Below, one piece after another: positions 24,258-32,064 of a stretch of 64,000 bases of DNA (positions are counted from its first letter, which is position 1; each line of letters starts with the position of its first letter). Below the pieces are notes generated by a model, which was given only the letters and a program-made list of their open reading frames with translations, had not been told where the DNA came from and ran no database searches. The position numbers and the translations under genes were made by a program. Origin of the DNA: a virus. The DNA lies in IMG/VR virus record IMGVR_UViG_3300022200_000032, positions 1 through 64,000 of that record; one strand, 5' to 3'.

Positions 24258-25605
24258 TATACCATGCTCCAATGTGTGCAAATGTATCAGTTATACTCTT
24301 TCCACGTCGACGATCATACTGTGCATAAAATTTCTTAAAATCGTTGTGTAATGCTGACATATCAAATGTGTCCGAATGCGGTGTCTTAACTACATCCAGA
24401 TAATCAATTAACCGCTGTACTTGGTTAATTTCCATTTCGTGCAACAGTATGTTTTTATATGCGTGTTCTTCTAACCAAGTGTCTAATTTATCTGCATAAT
24501 CCATACGTAGATCTTCTGGCAACACCAACGGTGACTGAAAACTCGGAAAACGTAATATGTTTAATGTGAAAGTTGGATAATTTTTTCCGTATTGCTTTTT
24601 TAATTCTAACATCCAATCCAAAAACTCAGTCAATGATTCTAAACACAACGCATTAATAGTACACATAACATGAAATCCATTTACGCTACCTTCTGTAATA
24701 ACACGATGTACGTTACGCTCCCATTGTTCCCAATTTAACCCATCACGTATATATTCTGCATGAGCACTCATGCTTTCTTGCGACGTGTATAACTGGAAAT
24801 CTTTAATGTTGTGACTTGCTTCAATTAACTTATCAATCTTTTCATCTTCGATTCCAAGATTAGAGTTAAGTGCAAACGACACTTCTGATTCATTATTAAT
24901 ATACCAATCAATGAGTCGCATAGTATGCGGGCTCATCATTGGCTCGCCACCAGTTAATCGTAATTCTTGTAACGTTTTATGTAAGTCCGATTCCCACCAT
25001 TTAAAGAATGCTTCTACGTAGGGATTTTCTTCTTTGGGTTTAAACAACTGTGCTGAATCGTGTGTGTGGGTGAAATGGTTACGCCCATCTGATATTAGAT
25101 CTGTGTAAGGTCCGTTCTTTTTCAAATCCGTTACCCAACTTGTACTGAATGCTGGATTGCAGTATGAACACGAAAATTGACACGTCCTGTCAAATGCAAT
25201 TTCTAATGTTTTTAAGTCAATATCTGTTTCAGGATTTGCTGCCATTGCTGTAACAACATCCCACTCATCGTAGATCACAGTTTTATAAACACGATCTGAA
25301 ATGTTGTCGCGGCCGATATCTTCAATTTTCCAGCAATATTCACAACCCGCCGGACGTTCTGAATGCTGCATCATACGGCGTTCATCTTTCTTTTTGCGTG
25401 TATTGTGTAGCGCCTTCGGATTAGCAGTTACTTCATCAACACTCACATGATGCGGAAGTGGATGATGACAACTCGTGGTCATACCAGATCCTAACCAAAT
25501 GGTAGCATTATACCATTTAGCCGCACAAAAACTTGTACTGAACTCATCTATCCATTTTTTAATTTCAAGATCCGTTTCTCGACCTGGTTTACGCAATTTA
25601 CTCAT
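24247..25605 (-). CDS. radical SAM protein, second twitch subfamily (452 aa)
   Basis: The core motif is Cys142-x3-Cys146-x2-Cys149 (RTCQFSCSYCN) and the SAM motif is RLTGGEPMM. The N-terminal auxiliary cysteines Cys27 (FCAAKW), Cys46 (SCHHP) and Cys88/Cys91 are followed by WKIED. Together with the 25615 protein it forms a distinct subfamily: FCxAKW, a GM-x2-SC-x-HP segment and a single Cys where the others have Cys-Cys. It ends RRGKSITDTF, like RRGQSMHDYL of the 20433 protein. The start is 9 bases after the upstream gene. Confidence 0.85.
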   Translation of the reverse strand: MSKLRKPGRETDLEIKKWIDEFSTSFCAAKWYNATIWLGSGMTTSCHHPLPHHVSVDEVTANPKALHNTRKKKDERRMMQHSERPAGCEYCWKIEDIGRDNISDRVYKTVIYDEWDVVTAMAANPETDIDLKTLEIAFDRTCQFSCSYCNPAFSTSWVTDLKKNGPYTDLISDGRNHFTHTHDSAQLFKPKEENPYVEAFFKWWESDLHKTLQELRLTGGEPMMSPHTMRLIDWYINNESEVSFALNSNLGIEDEKIDKLIEASHNIKDFQLYTSQESMSAHAEYIRDGLNWEQWERNVHRVITEGSVNGFHVMCTINALCLESLTEFLDWMLELKKQYGKNYPTFTLNILRFPSFQSPLVLPEDLRMDYADKLDTWLEEHAYKNILLHEMEINQVQRLIDYLDVVKTPHSDTFDMSALHNDFKKFYAQYDRRRGKSITDTFAHIGAWYNDL

Positions 25606-25614
25606 ATGTTTTAC

Positions 25615-27036
25615 TTAATTAGACTGTGATTGTTGTGCAAAATATTTGCACTCGTTCCACCAGGTAGACATTTCTGGAAAAGTTTTCAAAAAATTAAACT
25701 CGTGTCGTCTGTCGTATTCGTTGAAGAAACGATAAAAATCTGCCTTATTTTGTTCTAGATTTTCAGCAGGCTGGCGCATCCATGCGATATCTCTATCCAT
25801 TCGATTAATTTCGTAATCTTTAAACCCTTTAAACCGTGTATCTGGAGTTTCACAATGCTCGATCATCCAGGTCATCAATTCTTCCAATCTATCTGCATAC
25901 ATATCTGGGAGTAAACGCATACTTTGCCAATTGGGCGTGTGTAATACAGGGGTATCAAACCACACACGCTGATATGTGTCTGAGTAAACCTGCCTTAATC
26001 CGTGTATAGCAGGAATGAGTTTATCCAGACTGGTAATCGATAAGTTATTCATAGTGATGATAAACGTTAGACTACTTCTATACGGTACTTCTGTTAAAAA
26101 TTGATTAACCCGATCCCACATTAAATCAAAATTTAGCCCTGCTCGCATATATTCTGCTTGCTTTCCGAATCCGTCAAGTGACACGTACTGCATAAAATGC
26201 TCAACATTTTCGCCATCATTGCAAATACGCTTAACATAATCTAGATACTTGTTCCATAGTTTCTGTTCTACAGATAAGTTAGATGTCACGTTAATATGCA
26301 AGTCAGGTTTTGGATTTTCTAATACATAATCAAATACGCGATATGTATTTTTATCCATTAAAGGTTCGCCACCAGTCATACGGAAGTGTTTTAGGTCTTT
26401 ATATAATTCTGGCCACCATTCCCAGAATGCTTCTACATACGGGTTATATTCAGAATGCGGAATAGGTCTACGGTCGCCTTGGAAATAAGCAGGATCGTTG
26501 TGCGGTTGGCTTGTAGGATAGGCGCCATATTCTTTTGCTTGACGCATCCACGAGCTGCTAAATTGAGGTGAACAATAACTACACTCTAAATTACAAGCAG
26601 AGTTGAAGTTCACTTCAACATACGCAGGATTAGTGTCTGCCATTGGGTCAGACACAACCTCATCAAACTTTTCAATAGCCCACGGTTCTCCCGAACGGTA
26701 GTGTCTATCAGAAAGTTTTCCGTTGTCTTCCATTGCCCAGCAATAAAAGCACTCCTCGGGTCTCCTCCCCTCCATCATGTGTTTGCGTTGTAGTTTTTTA
26801 TAATCGGTGTTATGCAACTTACTGGGATTTCCAGTAAGTTCATCTACAGGAATTTTATGCAATGGCGGATGATAACATGAGTTATTCATGCCATTAGTTA
26901 GATGTAATGAAACTTGTTTCCATTTAGCCAAACAAAAGCTCGGACTCACAGTATCTAGCTTTTGTTGTGCTATTTCAGCATCAGATAAGAACTTTGATTT
27001 AAAATCCTTGTCTACCTCATCACCTTTGTTTTGCAT
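25615..27036 (-). CDS. radical SAM protein, second twitch subfamily (473 aa)
   Basis: The core motif is Cys148-x3-Cys152-x2-Cys155 (SACNLECSYCS) and the SAM motif is RMTGGEPLM. Twitch cysteines are Cys35 (FCLAKW), Cys54 (SCYHP) and Cys96/Cys99. It is a tandem paralogue of the 24247 protein, with the shared phrases PVDELTGNP and LHNT at matching places. It begins 9 bases after the amidinotransferase stop, with no clear ribosome binding site, so coupled translation is likely. It is the promoter-proximal member of the six-gene radical-SAM array. Confidence 0.85.
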   Translation of the reverse strand: MQNKGDEVDKDFKSKFLSDAEIAQQKLDTVSPSFCLAKWKQVSLHLTNGMNNSCYHPPLHKIPVDELTGNPSKLHNTDYKKLQRKHMMEGRRPEECFYCWAMEDNGKLSDRHYRSGEPWAIEKFDEVVSDPMADTNPAYVEVNFNSACNLECSYCSPQFSSSWMRQAKEYGAYPTSQPHNDPAYFQGDRRPIPHSEYNPYVEAFWEWWPELYKDLKHFRMTGGEPLMDKNTYRVFDYVLENPKPDLHINVTSNLSVEQKLWNKYLDYVKRICNDGENVEHFMQYVSLDGFGKQAEYMRAGLNFDLMWDRVNQFLTEVPYRSSLTFIITMNNLSITSLDKLIPAIHGLRQVYSDTYQRVWFDTPVLHTPNWQSMRLLPDMYADRLEELMTWMIEHCETPDTRFKGFKDYEINRMDRDIAWMRQPAENLEQNKADFYRFFNEYDRRHEFNFLKTFPEMSTWWNECKYFAQQSQSN

Positions 27037-27045
27037 AATGGTATA

Positions 27046-28209
27046 TCAGAGATATTTGTTGGGGCCTGATCCATCACGATGTAAATCATTCGTAATACAG
27101 TGAATACCAGCATCCCAAAAATATTTGTGTCTAAATGGCGATACATGGACCTCAACTCCGTGTCTTGCGCATGCCTCTTCAACTTGGTCATTATGTGCTG
27201 ATACAATTACATTCTTTTGATCTATCACTAGCATGTTTACATCAAATACAGTTTCATGTACTTCCCCAACCCATTCATCAAAATAATGGTCTACCATTGC
27301 TGTCATGTTAGGATCTTTTTCAAAACCTGGAAAGAACCAACGACCTTTATTGCGCTTCATTGAAAATTCAAATTCACGCATATGAGCGTAATTTGAATCT
27401 GGCAAATATACAACTTCCCAATCTGGGAAGGTATCTTTATATGTTGGAATATCATGTAAACTAATAATTAAACCAGGTGTTACTGGACAATATACAGCGT
27501 CACCGTGACCACCTGCATTTACGATCTTATTAGTGGTATTAGGGAAATACTCGTTAACCTGATCGAGCAATGTTTTCTTATCATCATGAAATGTTTGTGT
27601 TGCAAACATCAAGTCTTGTCCCAGTCGGCTAACAAAGCATCCATTGATAAAATCTAGATCAGTATACTCAATAGTATTACTGTTATTTCTTAAATCATCA
27701 AAAATATGATCATAGAATTTTAATTTGGCATCCAGATGATTCTGATCAAATTTTTGAAATTGTTCAAATTTCGCACGGACTTCATCAGCAAATTGTGGCC
27801 AGTCATTATAGAAATCTAATGGACGAACATAATCTGGCCAGTATTCTTGTTTATTTTGTCTGTAAAAAACTGACCAGGCATGACTGCCATTGGGTATTTT
27901 GGGTACCCAAAATTTGTCCCCAATCATGATAAAGTAATCACGAGGTGCGGTCGGTGGCTGCACCCACTTACCATCAATATAAAGTTCATTCATATTTTCT
28001 GGAAATTCTGGACGCACAGTTCGTACACCGAACTTGCCTTCTAGTAATTTAATTAAGTTTTGGTAATCTTCTTCTGTTTCTTCTGCTAATTTTTCAAAAA
28101 TACCCCGTGTTTGGGTATTTTCAATCCAAGAATAAAACTCTGGTGGGTAAGTCTTCCCTACCATGCAATATTTCAAAGGATCCCAGTGTTGATATACTGA
28201 ATATGACAT
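27046..28209 (-). CDS. amidinotransferase family enzyme, second copy (387 aa)
   Basis: It is a paralogue of the 13933 protein with the same landmarks: HWDPLKYCMVGK at the N-terminus, GGHGDAVY with His235, FDVNMLVIDQKNV, and FWDAGIHCITND with the nucleophile Cys371. It keeps the classical His-Cys pair at the active cysteine, where the other copy has Ser-Cys. It also carries an insertion of about 40 residues before the His motif. Its start overlaps the stop of a possible 18-residue gene (TAATG). It leads directly into the radical-SAM array, suggesting that guanidinylation and radical chemistry act on one product. Confidence 0.85.
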   Translation of the reverse strand: MSYSVYQHWDPLKYCMVGKTYPPEFYSWIENTQTRGIFEKLAEETEEDYQNLIKLLEGKFGVRTVRPEFPENMNELYIDGKWVQPPTAPRDYFIMIGDKFWVPKIPNGSHAWSVFYRQNKQEYWPDYVRPLDFYNDWPQFADEVRAKFEQFQKFDQNHLDAKLKFYDHIFDDLRNNSNTIEYTDLDFINGCFVSRLGQDLMFATQTFHDDKKTLLDQVNEYFPNTTNKIVNAGGHGDAVYCPVTPGLIISLHDIPTYKDTFPDWEVVYLPDSNYAHMREFEFSMKRNKGRWFFPGFEKDPNMTAMVDHYFDEWVGEVHETVFDVNMLVIDQKNVIVSAHNDQVEEACARHGVEVHVSPFRHKYFWDAGIHCITNDLHRDGSGPNKYL

Positions 28210-28265
28210 TAAAGTTTTCTCATTTTATATGTTTCGATGTAATTAGTCAATTGTTGTAGGAGCAT
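28209..28265 (-). CDS. possible very small protein (18 aa)
   Basis: A short frame (MLLQQLTNYIETYKMRKL) ends with TAATG, sharing one base with the amidinotransferase start. This junction resembles that of the 33-residue gene at 17960-18061. AGGAAA lies about 12 bases upstream of its ATG. The rest of 28210-28286 holds nothing else recognisable. It may be only a leader that couples translation. Confidence 0.3.
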   Translation of the reverse strand: MLLQQLTNYIETYKMRKL

Positions 28266-28286
28266 AATAATTTTTATTTCCTGTCA

Positions 28287-29201
28287 TCAATGGATAACAT
28301 CTATTTCGCGCACAGTGGCGCCCATGTTGTACCAGTTACTACGATAATGGTGTTTGAAGAATTTACTTGTTGTTTCGTCCATATACATAACAGGCAAGTC
28401 TAAACGTTCTTGCAATGCATGTCCATAATATTCGCTTTGTTCTGCAATTTGATCTGTGTGTACTTGTTCGTCGAAAATACGCTCTAAATTGTCAAACCAC
28501 TGTACTTCAGTATGATCCCAATCCGAAAGCATAGTCATGCACGTTCCCATTCTTGCGCCAAGAATGGCATATTCGCCAAACTCTACATCACGACCAACGT
28601 TCTGCCATACCGTTAAATGATCCATGTTACGCTTGTGAACAGCATCTTTAAATTCTGTTTCTGTTGGTTTGCGTCCGCGGTCTAAACACATTTTAACACC
28701 TTCTCTAAAGCCTGCTCTCCAAGCATGAAATGCTGATCCATTTGGGTATGTTGTAGAATAACAGTCGTGCATTGGCCAATACAATGGATCAAAACAAAAC
28801 TCAACATTTGTATCAGCAGAACCGTCAGATGCTTCGTGAGTTTTCATATTCATAATAAACTCACGTGTCCAGCAACTTAGTCCACCGTTACCGTACATGA
28901 GTCCATTAATATGATTAACTGCCCTCCAACGAAATACAGCTTTCTCATATTCAGGTGTTTTCATTTCCAATTGCAGATTGAAAAATTCTGGGTTTGGCAA
29001 ATTGTCACCATCAATAAGCACAAAACGTTCTGTTGTGCTTGCTTCTGCTGCTGCTTTGTGTGCTGCATCTGATCCTTTTACTCCGTCAACACGAACTGCC
29101 CAGGGCACCATGTTTTTAATTTTTACCCAAAATTCTTCTTTCTGTGGCTCGTCATAGCTCAGGTATACGACGTCCAAATCGGCGATATCAATCAAGTTCA
29201 T
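28287..29201 (-). CDS. GT-A-like glycosyltransferase candidate (304 aa)
   Basis: The N-terminal part (LDVVYLSYDEP, RVDGVKGSDAAHKAA, RFVLIDGDNLPN) has the strand order of nucleotide-sugar transferases, with DGD at 64-66 as the likely metal-binding DxD. The segment VNHINGLMYGNGGLSCW and HAWRAGFREG match those of the 9588 protein. I start at 29201 because it is an ATG overlapping the upstream gene by 14 bases; the frame extends to a TTG at 29246. It is a probable catalytic counterpart of the degenerate C-terminal domain in the 9588 gene product. Confidence 0.65.
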   Translation of the reverse strand: MNLIDIADLDVVYLSYDEPQKEEFWVKIKNMVPWAVRVDGVKGSDAAHKAAAEASTTERFVLIDGDNLPNPEFFNLQLEMKTPEYEKAVFRWRAVNHINGLMYGNGGLSCWTREFIMNMKTHEASDGSADTNVEFCFDPLYWPMHDCYSTTYPNGSAFHAWRAGFREGVKMCLDRGRKPTETEFKDAVHKRNMDHLTVWQNVGRDVEFGEYAILGARMGTCMTMLSDWDHTEVQWFDNLERIFDEQVHTDQIAEQSEYYGHALQERLDLPVMYMDETTSKFFKHHYRSNWYNMGATVREIDVIH

Positions 29202-29526
29202 ATGTTTTGTTCTTCCAGTATATTGATTTAGTTGTGTTTGATACAATGGTCACATCTTTGGGATGTGTTGGAAAACCACTGTCTCCAGGAACCAGTTTTC
29301 CAATCGATTCGTGTCTGATATACACAATCTTGTTATTTTTTATGCAGATGTCATATCGAGATTCATTATATGTTTTTTTATCAATCACAATGTACACTCC
29401 CGGTTCGTCTTGTGTAGTATAAAATAAAGGAGTCCCAGATTGATCATCATAATACAAGCGATATTCTAATTCAATCAGCTTCTGATTTTGATCAACCTGA
29501 TCGAGTGCTTCCCAAAAGTGTGTCAT
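29188..29526 (-). CDS. conserved hypothetical phage protein (112 aa)
   Basis: This is a beta-rich small protein (ELEYRLYYDDQSGTPLFY, EPGVYIVIDKKTYN, KNNKIVYI). I recognise the pattern from T4-like marine phages, without a known role. There is no signal peptide or membrane segment. It overlaps the upstream glycosyltransferase-like gene by 35 bases and the downstream one by 14, so it is part of the same operon. Confidence 0.7.
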   Translation of the reverse strand: MTHFWEALDQVDQNQKLIELEYRLYYDDQSGTPLFYTTQDEPGVYIVIDKKTYNESRYDICIKNNKIVYIRHESIGKLVPGDSGFPTHPKDVTIVSNTTKSIYWKNKTYELD

Positions 29527-30328
29527 AATGTTTGTTTACTATTTTACTAAATTCTTTAATATTATAATGGAACGGATATTCTTGGTCAACTGTGTTAATT
29601 CTGATATTGGAACCATCTAATTCCCAAATTAATTCTCGTGTCCAATCTTCTTGTAGTAATCCATTAATTTTTCCCTTCATGTGAATTAAACTTGGGTAAC
29701 TGACTGATGGTGGTAATGTTACATTTTCCACACCAATAATTTGCGCAGCAAGTGCATATACAACATCGGTTGTTCCTGGATCATCACTTCCACCTTTGAT
29801 TGTTGCTTGAAAAGCTGGCCAATTTTCAAAAATATTTCTGACTAAATTAAAGAACTGTTGTGCTGTTCTACTTAGGCGCCAATAAGTAATGGCGTTATAA
29901 ACATCAGGTAAACCATTTAAATCAAATATTTTACGATAATGTCGCATATTTGACCGCTGATTCAAATAATTGCGTGCGCCTGTTGTTAATACAACGTCTT
30001 TGTGCTCAAACATTGTCCACCAGTGCCAGATACTATGCGGAATAATCATATCTGCTTCCAGCTTAATTGTTTGCCTAAATGGACTCGCCGTAAAAATTTG
30101 CCAATCATTTTTAAGTTTCCACTGGCTATCTGATGCCTGATCTCCATATGGCAATGGCTTTACAAAGTCAAATACTGGATCAGTAACTTCAGATGAAGTT
30201 ACCAAGCACACTTTTGCTTGCGGAGTATGATACTTTAGAGAACGTGCCAGAGCGCGAGCGCAGTCAATATAATCAACTTCGCTTGTATTTTCTGCCACAA
30301 TCAAATAGCCGCGTTCTGCTTCAACCAT
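29492..30328 (-). CDS. GT-A/GT8-like glycosyltransferase candidate (278 aa)
   Basis: It starts with GYLIVAENTSEVDYIDCARALARSL, like the first strand and helix of GT8-type enzymes. RQTIKLEADMIIP follows, whose EAD (91-93) is at the place of the metal-binding DxD. Its downstream HYRKIFDLNGLPDVYNA and YWRLSRTAQQFF match the layout of the next gene upstream (ATVIFFRKTEFAKTIF). The two are therefore probable paralogues. GGAG lies about 10 bases upstream of the ATG. Donor and acceptor unknown. Confidence 0.65.
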   Translation of the reverse strand: MVEAERGYLIVAENTSEVDYIDCARALARSLKYHTPQAKVCLVTSSEVTDPVFDFVKPLPYGDQASDSQWKLKNDWQIFTASPFRQTIKLEADMIIPHSIWHWWTMFEHKDVVLTTGARNYLNQRSNMRHYRKIFDLNGLPDVYNAITYWRLSRTAQQFFNLVRNIFENWPAFQATIKGGSDDPGTTDVVYALAAQIIGVENVTLPPSVSYPSLIHMKGKINGLLQEDWTRELIWELDGSNIRINTVDQEYPFHYNIKEFSKIVNKHYDTLLGSTRSG

Positions 30329-31142
30329 TTATCATCTTCTCCAGTGAAAACTTGTTTAAAAAATGTATATCATGATCATCAACTACGATGCGCACAGGAC
30401 GTTCGATATGATTTTTATACTTAACATATTCTATCTCAAACTTACGAGCATCTAACTGGTTAATCTCTGCATTATCACTAATCATTGGCATATTCCAGGG
30501 AATTTCGGGAATAGCATTGATGCGGTGTCCGTAAACAATGCCTAATGCAATGCTTACAACATAGTCATTTCTAAACGGACTTGACCTAAACTTGTAGATA
30601 CGTGAATAATGTGCATAATTCTCACGTATCATTTTAATTGTATCAAATATTGTTTTAGCGAACTCTGTTTTTCTAAAGAAGATAACGGTTGCCCAGTAAT
30701 GTGGGAAATAATATTTAGGTAAAAAGTCGTATGGTTGGAAACTTTTTCTATCTGTAATATCGTATGGTTTACGATGTACTAAAAAATCTTCAGGAGATTC
30801 AAATAGAGCAAGTAGCTGTTCGCTATTAACAATATAATCTGAATCGATAACAACAGTTTCGTCATATGGAGTCAAGTCAAATGCTTGGAAACGATTAACA
30901 TTCTTCCATTCAGCAACGTTTCCATCTTTGTGTATATTAAAATTACGTTGATGTCCTGCTAGTGCTTCTGTTAAAATTAAATTGTGTTTGACGTTTTCTT
31001 TTGTGCTAGCACTTGCTTCATCGGTAACAATACTTGTTGGCAATTTTAAGATAGATTCAATGCGGTCAGCAATCCACAAAGCATGTCCTAAATAATCAAT
31101 CACTTCATTGTTAAACGCAAATATTAAAAAACCACGAGTCAT
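30321..31142 (-). CDS. GT-A/GT8-like glycosyltransferase candidate (273 aa)
   Basis: RGFLIFAFNNEVIDYLGHALW opens the protein, and ETVVIDSDYIV supplies a canonical DSD metal-binding motif at residues 100-102. This resembles GT8-like or related nucleotide-sugar transferases and the 29492 protein. It overlaps its upstream neighbour by 4 bases (ATGA) and its downstream one by 8. The intact DxD makes it the better candidate of the pair for catalysis. Confidence 0.7.
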   Translation of the reverse strand: MTRGFLIFAFNNEVIDYLGHALWIADRIESILKLPTSIVTDEASASTKENVKHNLILTEALAGHQRNFNIHKDGNVAEWKNVNRFQAFDLTPYDETVVIDSDYIVNSEQLLALFESPEDFLVHRKPYDITDRKSFQPYDFLPKYYFPHYWATVIFFRKTEFAKTIFDTIKMIRENYAHYSRIYKFRSSPFRNDYVVSIALGIVYGHRINAIPEIPWNMPMISDNAEINQLDARKFEIEYVKYKNHIERPVRIVVDDHDIHFLNKFSLEKMING

Positions 31143-31321
31143 TTAATTTCTAACGCCTTGCCAATCGTAGAATCAAGATCTTTCATTGTAGTCTGTAGAT
31201 CTTGTTGAATTTCTAGTACACGACGTTTTGGGTTTAAGTTAAGTTTAGATGTAAACCAGATGTTGACACGATCTGCAACATCAACTAAAAACCTAAACAA
31301 TTTACGTTTATTAATTTTCAA
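31139..31321 (-). CDS. small basic hypothetical protein (60 aa)
   Basis: A short, basic, helical protein (MKINKRKLFRFLVDVADRVN start; the C-terminal half has a heptad-like QDLQTTMKDLDS). It is coupled at both ends by ATGA overlaps, to the gp4-like gene upstream and to the glycosyltransferase gene downstream, which supports translation. No family recognised. Confidence 0.65.
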   Translation of the reverse strand: MKINKRKLFRFLVDVADRVNIWFTSKLNLNPKRRVLEIQQDLQTTMKDLDSTIGKALEIK

Positions 31322-31707
31322 AATAACTCCCGTTCAGTTAATACTTGAAATTCCATATTGTTATTAACACAATATTCTTCTGCTGCTGCCCATTTTGCCT
31401 TATTAACATGCCACTTCATTTGATAGCGTGGTTTGATCTCAATTAGTTTTTTACGTGGATTGCCATATTTGTCAATGTAATCTACATAAAAGTCTGGATA
31501 ATAATTACGCATACGCTTTTCTTTAGGATGCATATATGGAATATGAAAACTTTCCGAGTCCCAGAATTTAATAGCTTCAGACCGATCGCAATACATCATA
31601 AATCTACGTTCCCATAGGCTACGATAAATTGGATCTTTCTTTCCTAAAAATTTATTTTTATTATTTGGAGTAAACTTACCTTTGACGGCCGAGTTCTTGA
31701 AATTCAT
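31318..31707 (-). CDS. 4: head completion protein, T4 gp4-like
   Basis: This 129-residue protein matches the T4 gp4 family needed to finish filled heads. Features in order are GKFTPNNKNKFLGKKDPIYRS, WERRFMMYCD, FWDSESFHIPY, YYPDFYVDY and LIEIKPRYQ. The PDF and EIK elements with the upstream acidic residue look like a restriction-endonuclease-type (TnsA-like) active site. T4 gp4 has 150 residues, so it is near full length. It overlaps the preceding gene by 32 bases and is the only clear head gene in the window. Confidence 0.82.
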   Translation of the reverse strand: MNFKNSAVKGKFTPNNKNKFLGKKDPIYRSLWERRFMMYCDRSEAIKFWDSESFHIPYMHPKEKRMRNYYPDFYVDYIDKYGNPRKKLIEIKPRYQMKWHVNKAKWAAAEEYCVNNNMEFQVLTERELF

Positions 31708-31981
31708 TTAGCCACCCATTCATCTGTTCTTGCCAACGCTGTTGTGCTAATAGCTCTAAATCTCTAACATTTACTTTTACAGGATTACCGTATTCATCTA
31801 ATAATACACATTCCTCTTCGAAGCAAATATCTAATGTTTTTAGTAGTTCTGGACCTGCTCGCCACATTCCGCCAGCATGCGCAAAAAGCATCTTTGCTTC
31901 GTACTTTTCTTTAAGCACACGTTTGGCAGCATCGTGATCAAAACGACGGCGAACTGTTTCTACAAGTTGTTCAGTATTCAT
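31676..31981 (-). CDS. conserved hypothetical phage protein (101 aa)
   Basis: A helical protein with HAGGMWRAGPELLKTLD, VLLDEYGNPVKV and RWQEQMNGWLNEF. The layout is one I know from T4-like marine phages, without a described function. It is the first gene after the terminator at 32015-32040 and overlaps the gp4-like gene, so it probably belongs with virion assembly. A sigma70-like promoter ends only a few bases before its ATG, giving a very short leader. Confidence 0.72.
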   Translation of the reverse strand: MNTEQLVETVRRRFDHDAAKRVLKEKYEAKMLFAHAGGMWRAGPELLKTLDICFEEECVLLDEYGNPVKVNVRDLELLAQQRWQEQMNGWLNEFQELGRQR

Positions 31982-31991
31982 AGTGTTACTT

Positions 31992-32020
31992 ATTATACAG
32001 GAAGTTGAGTCAAAAGTAAA
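31992..32020 (-). promoter_or_regulatory. possible sigma70 promoter overlapping a terminator
   Basis: On the minus strand, TTTACT (32015-32020), a 17-base spacer and TATAAT (31992-31997). The -35 box is part of the downstream arm of the terminator stem. The expected start site lies only about 5 bases before the ATG at 31981, so the transcript would be almost leaderless. Confidence 0.45.
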
Positions 32021-32040
32021 GGGCCGTTAAGCCCTTTACT
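32015..32040 (-). terminator. intrinsic terminator of the structural operon
   Basis: AGTAAAGGGC and GCCCTTTACT form a perfect 10-bp stem with a 6-base loop. On the minus strand it is followed by TTTTG. It lies 25 bases after the stop of the last fibre-like gene (32065) and separates the structural genes from the gp4-like genes and island. Confidence 0.85.
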
Positions 32041-32064
32041 AATTTCAATGCAACGCTTGAATTA

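Noticed and set aside
29201-29246. Longer N-terminus for the 28287 protein starting at a TTG
   Set aside because: An ATG at 29201 overlaps the upstream gene in the usual way and starts just before the first conserved strand.
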